From Gallionellales bacterium GWA2_60_142 (GTDB lineage Bacteria; Pseudomonadota; Gammaproteobacteria; Burkholderiales; Gallionellaceae), in the NCBI GenBank assembly GCA_001801085.1, contig MGWR01000070.1:1-64000 (forward strand): a stretch of DNA of 64,000 nucleotides, in the 5' to 3' direction. The position numbers were made by a program, and so were the translations under genes. The notes below the pieces were generated by a model. The model saw nothing but the letters and a program-made list of their open reading frames with translations. It had not been told where the DNA came from and searched no databases. Of the stretch, positions 62,312 through 64,000 are shown piece after piece (the stretch's first letter is position 1; each line of letters opens with the position of its first letter).

Positions 62312-64000
62312 CGACGTCGCAACCCTGCGCGCCTCGTTGCGCGGCGACCGCACCGCCCTCGAACAGGAGTTCCTCCGGCACGACAAGGCGGCGCAGTTGC
62401 TGAAGGCGCACAGCAGGCTGATCGACGATTACCTGCGCCGTGTCTGGCAACAGCTGGACATGCCGGCGCCGCTTGCGCTGATCGCGGTAGGCGGCTACGG
62501 CCGCGGCGAGCTGTACCCGAAATCCGATATCGACCTGCTGATCCTGCTGAATGAAGAGCCCGAAAAGCTTTTGGCCGGGCCCCCGCAGGATGAATCGCTG
62601 CAAGCCAAGCTGCAACAACTGATCGGCATGCTGTGGGATATCGGACTGGAAGTCGGCCACAGCATACGCACCATCGAACAATGTCTCGCCGAGTCCACCG
62701 ACATCACGGTGCAGACCAACCTATTGGAAATGCGCCTGCTTTGCGGCAATGCAAAGCTGTTCAGAGCCTTGAATGTCGCGGTGCAACAGCACCTCGATCC
62801 GCGCGCCTTCTTCCTCGCGAAACAGCAGGAGCAGCAACAGCGCCATGCACGCTTCCTCGAGGCGGACTTCAACCTAGAACCCAACCTGAAGGAAAGCCCC
62901 GGCGGCTTGCGCGACTTGCAGACCGTCAACTGGATAGCCCGTGCCGCGGGACTGGGGACAAGCTGGCGCGACCTGGCTGCCGCCGGACTCATCACCGCCA
63001 CCGAAGCACGTCAGATCGCGCGTCACGATGCGTTGCTGCAAACATTGCGCACCCGCCTGCACTATTTGGCGAAGCGCCGCGAGGATCGCCTGCTGTTCGA
63101 CTTCCAGACCGCGTTGGCCGAGCAGATGGGCATAGAGGCATCGGCCAACCGCCGCGCCAGCGAGCACCTGATGCAGCGCTACTATCGCACTCGCCTCGCG
63201 GTGCGCCAGTTCAATACGATATTGCTGCAAACGTTGCGCGATCGCATCTTCCGGGATATGCCGCCGCAGCATGCGCTGAACGAGCGCTTCCGCGTCATCG
63301 GCACGCTGCTGGACATCCGCGATGAGCAGCTGTTCGAGCACAGTCCGTCGGCAATCTTCGAAGCCATGCTGTTGATGCAGCAGCACGGCGAACTGACCGA
63401 TATGTCCGCGAAAACCTTGCGTGCGCTGTGGCGTGCGCAGCATCGCATCGACGCGGCGTTCCGCAACGATACAGCTAATCGTGCGCGCTTCATGGAAATC
63501 CTGCGCCAGCCGCAGGGCATCGTCCATGCGTTGCGGCGCATGAACCAGTACGGCATTCTCGGTCGCTACATCCCCGCGTTCGGCCGCATCGTCGGCCAGA
63601 TGCAGCACGACCTGTTCCATATCCACACCGTAGACGAGCATATCTTGATGGTGGTGCGCAACCTGCGCCGCTTTGCGCTGCCGCAATACGCGCATGAAGT
63701 GCCGCTATGCAGCAGGTTGATGAGCGAATTCGCGCGCCCCGAGGTGCTGTACGTCGCCGGCCTGTTCCACGACATCGCCAAGGGACGCGGCGGCGACCAT
63801 TCGCAACTGGGCAAGAAGGACGCGCTCGCATTCTGCAAACGCCACGAACTCAGCGAAGACGATACCGAAATGGTGGTATGGCTGGTCGAGCAGCACCTGA
63901 CGCTGTCGGCCACCGCGCAGAAGCAGGACTTGTCGGACCCCGACGTGATCGCCGGTTTCGCCAGGACGATCAGGAACGACCGCCATCTGGTCGCGCTCTA
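62283..64000 (+). CDS. glnD: [Protein-PII] uridylyltransferase / uridylyl-removing enzyme, partial
   Basis: The first ~572 residues; cut by the window edge. Nucleotidyltransferase domain with GGYGRGELYPKSDIDLLIL, GlnE/GlnD linker region (NLKESPGGLRDLQ), and the HD domain beginning HDLFHIHTVDEHIL with VAGLFHDIAKGRGGDHS. The ACT domains are off the window. Senses glutamine and controls PII. ATG 62283 lies inside map. Confidence 0.95.
   Translation, partial: MVARPRLPSDDVATLRASLRGDRTALEQEFLRHDKAAQLLKAHSRLIDDYLRRVWQQLDMPAPLALIAVGGYGRGELYPKSDIDLLILLNEEPEKLLAGPPQDESLQAKLQQLIGMLWDIGLEVGHSIRTIEQCLAESTDITVQTNLLEMRLLCGNAKLFRALNVAVQQHLDPRAFFLAKQQEQQQRHARFLEADFNLEPNLKESPGGLRDLQTVNWIARAAGLGTSWRDLAAAGLITATEARQIARHDALLQTLRTRLHYLAKRREDRLLFDFQTALAEQMGIEASANRRASEHLMQRYYRTRLAVRQFNTILLQTLRDRIFRDMPPQHALNERFRVIGTLLDIRDEQLFEHSPSAIFEAMLLMQQHGELTDMSAKTLRALWRAQHRIDAAFRNDTANRARFMEILRQPQGIVHALRRMNQYGILGRYIPAFGRIVGQMQHDLFHIHTVDEHILMVVRNLRRFALPQYAHEVPLCSRLMSEFARPEVLYVAGLFHDIAKGRGGDHSQLGKKDALAFCKRHELSEDDTEMVVWLVEQHLTLSATAQKQDLSDPDVIAGFARTIRNDRHLVAL

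Overview
The window is GC-rich, gene-dense bacterial chromosome. The protein repertoire (RNase E with a basic C-terminal scaffold, an R. eutropha-style NAD-reducing hydrogenase HoxFUYHW without HoxE, chromosomal glgC/glgB/glgP with malQ, GlnD downstream of Map) points to a chemolithotrophic betaproteobacterium. A Gallionellales or similar lineage is my best guess; this is inference, since no rRNA or other taxonomic marker is present.

Layout. 1-4237 (minus strand): the start of a YoaA/DinG-type helicase, cut by the window edge, and a membrane peptidase M50 fused to an HlyD-like barrel. 4297-4863 (minus): a CcdAB-type toxin-antitoxin pair. 4996-5079: four 21-bp tandem repeats. 5166-17763 (plus): an apparent export operon with a secreted tail-collar protein, a Sel1-repeat protein, a 2246-residue DUF4347/Ig-repeat surface protein, a TolC-type outer-membrane lipoprotein and two HlyD-type adaptors. 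No ABC ATPase is encoded. 17833-20938: a twin hairpin, then a redox/detoxification group on the minus strand (Old Yellow Enzyme, YceI, pirin, VOC protein) facing a divergent LysR regulator (21042-21947). 22527-22714: tRNA-Ala and tRNA-Glu.

22915-34588 (plus) is a hydrogen/2-oxoacid block: hoxF-hoxU-hoxY-hoxH-hoxW, then the three subunits of a 2-oxoacid:acceptor oxidoreductase, then a GltD-like flavoprotein fused to ferredoxin clusters, a SAM-methyltransferase-like protein and a HypF homologue reduced to its carbamoyltransferase half. Most genes here overlap or nearly abut, suggesting co-expression. H2-derived NADH could feed a reductive 2-oxoacid synthase; that coupling is inference. Then come uvrC, pgsA, three tRNAs (Pro, Arg, His) and a terminator.

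37528-42385 (plus) is a three-gene unit: TonB-dependent receptor, ABC-type periplasmic binding protein without a permease, and hybrid histidine kinase, which looks like a sensory module. 42563-54567 is a glycogen block: malQ, a GH57 enzyme and glgC on the minus strand, divergent from glgB, pgi, an unknown protein and glgP on the plus strand. Two tandem hairpins separate glgP from the convergent rne. The right end has rluC, a GGDEF-EAL protein coupled to an HDOD protein, a His-rich glycine-zipper protein, map and the first part of glnD.

The two strongest candidates for under-described biology are the ABC-less export cluster (2108-17763) and the hydrogenase/2-oxoacid oxidoreductase block (22915-34588).
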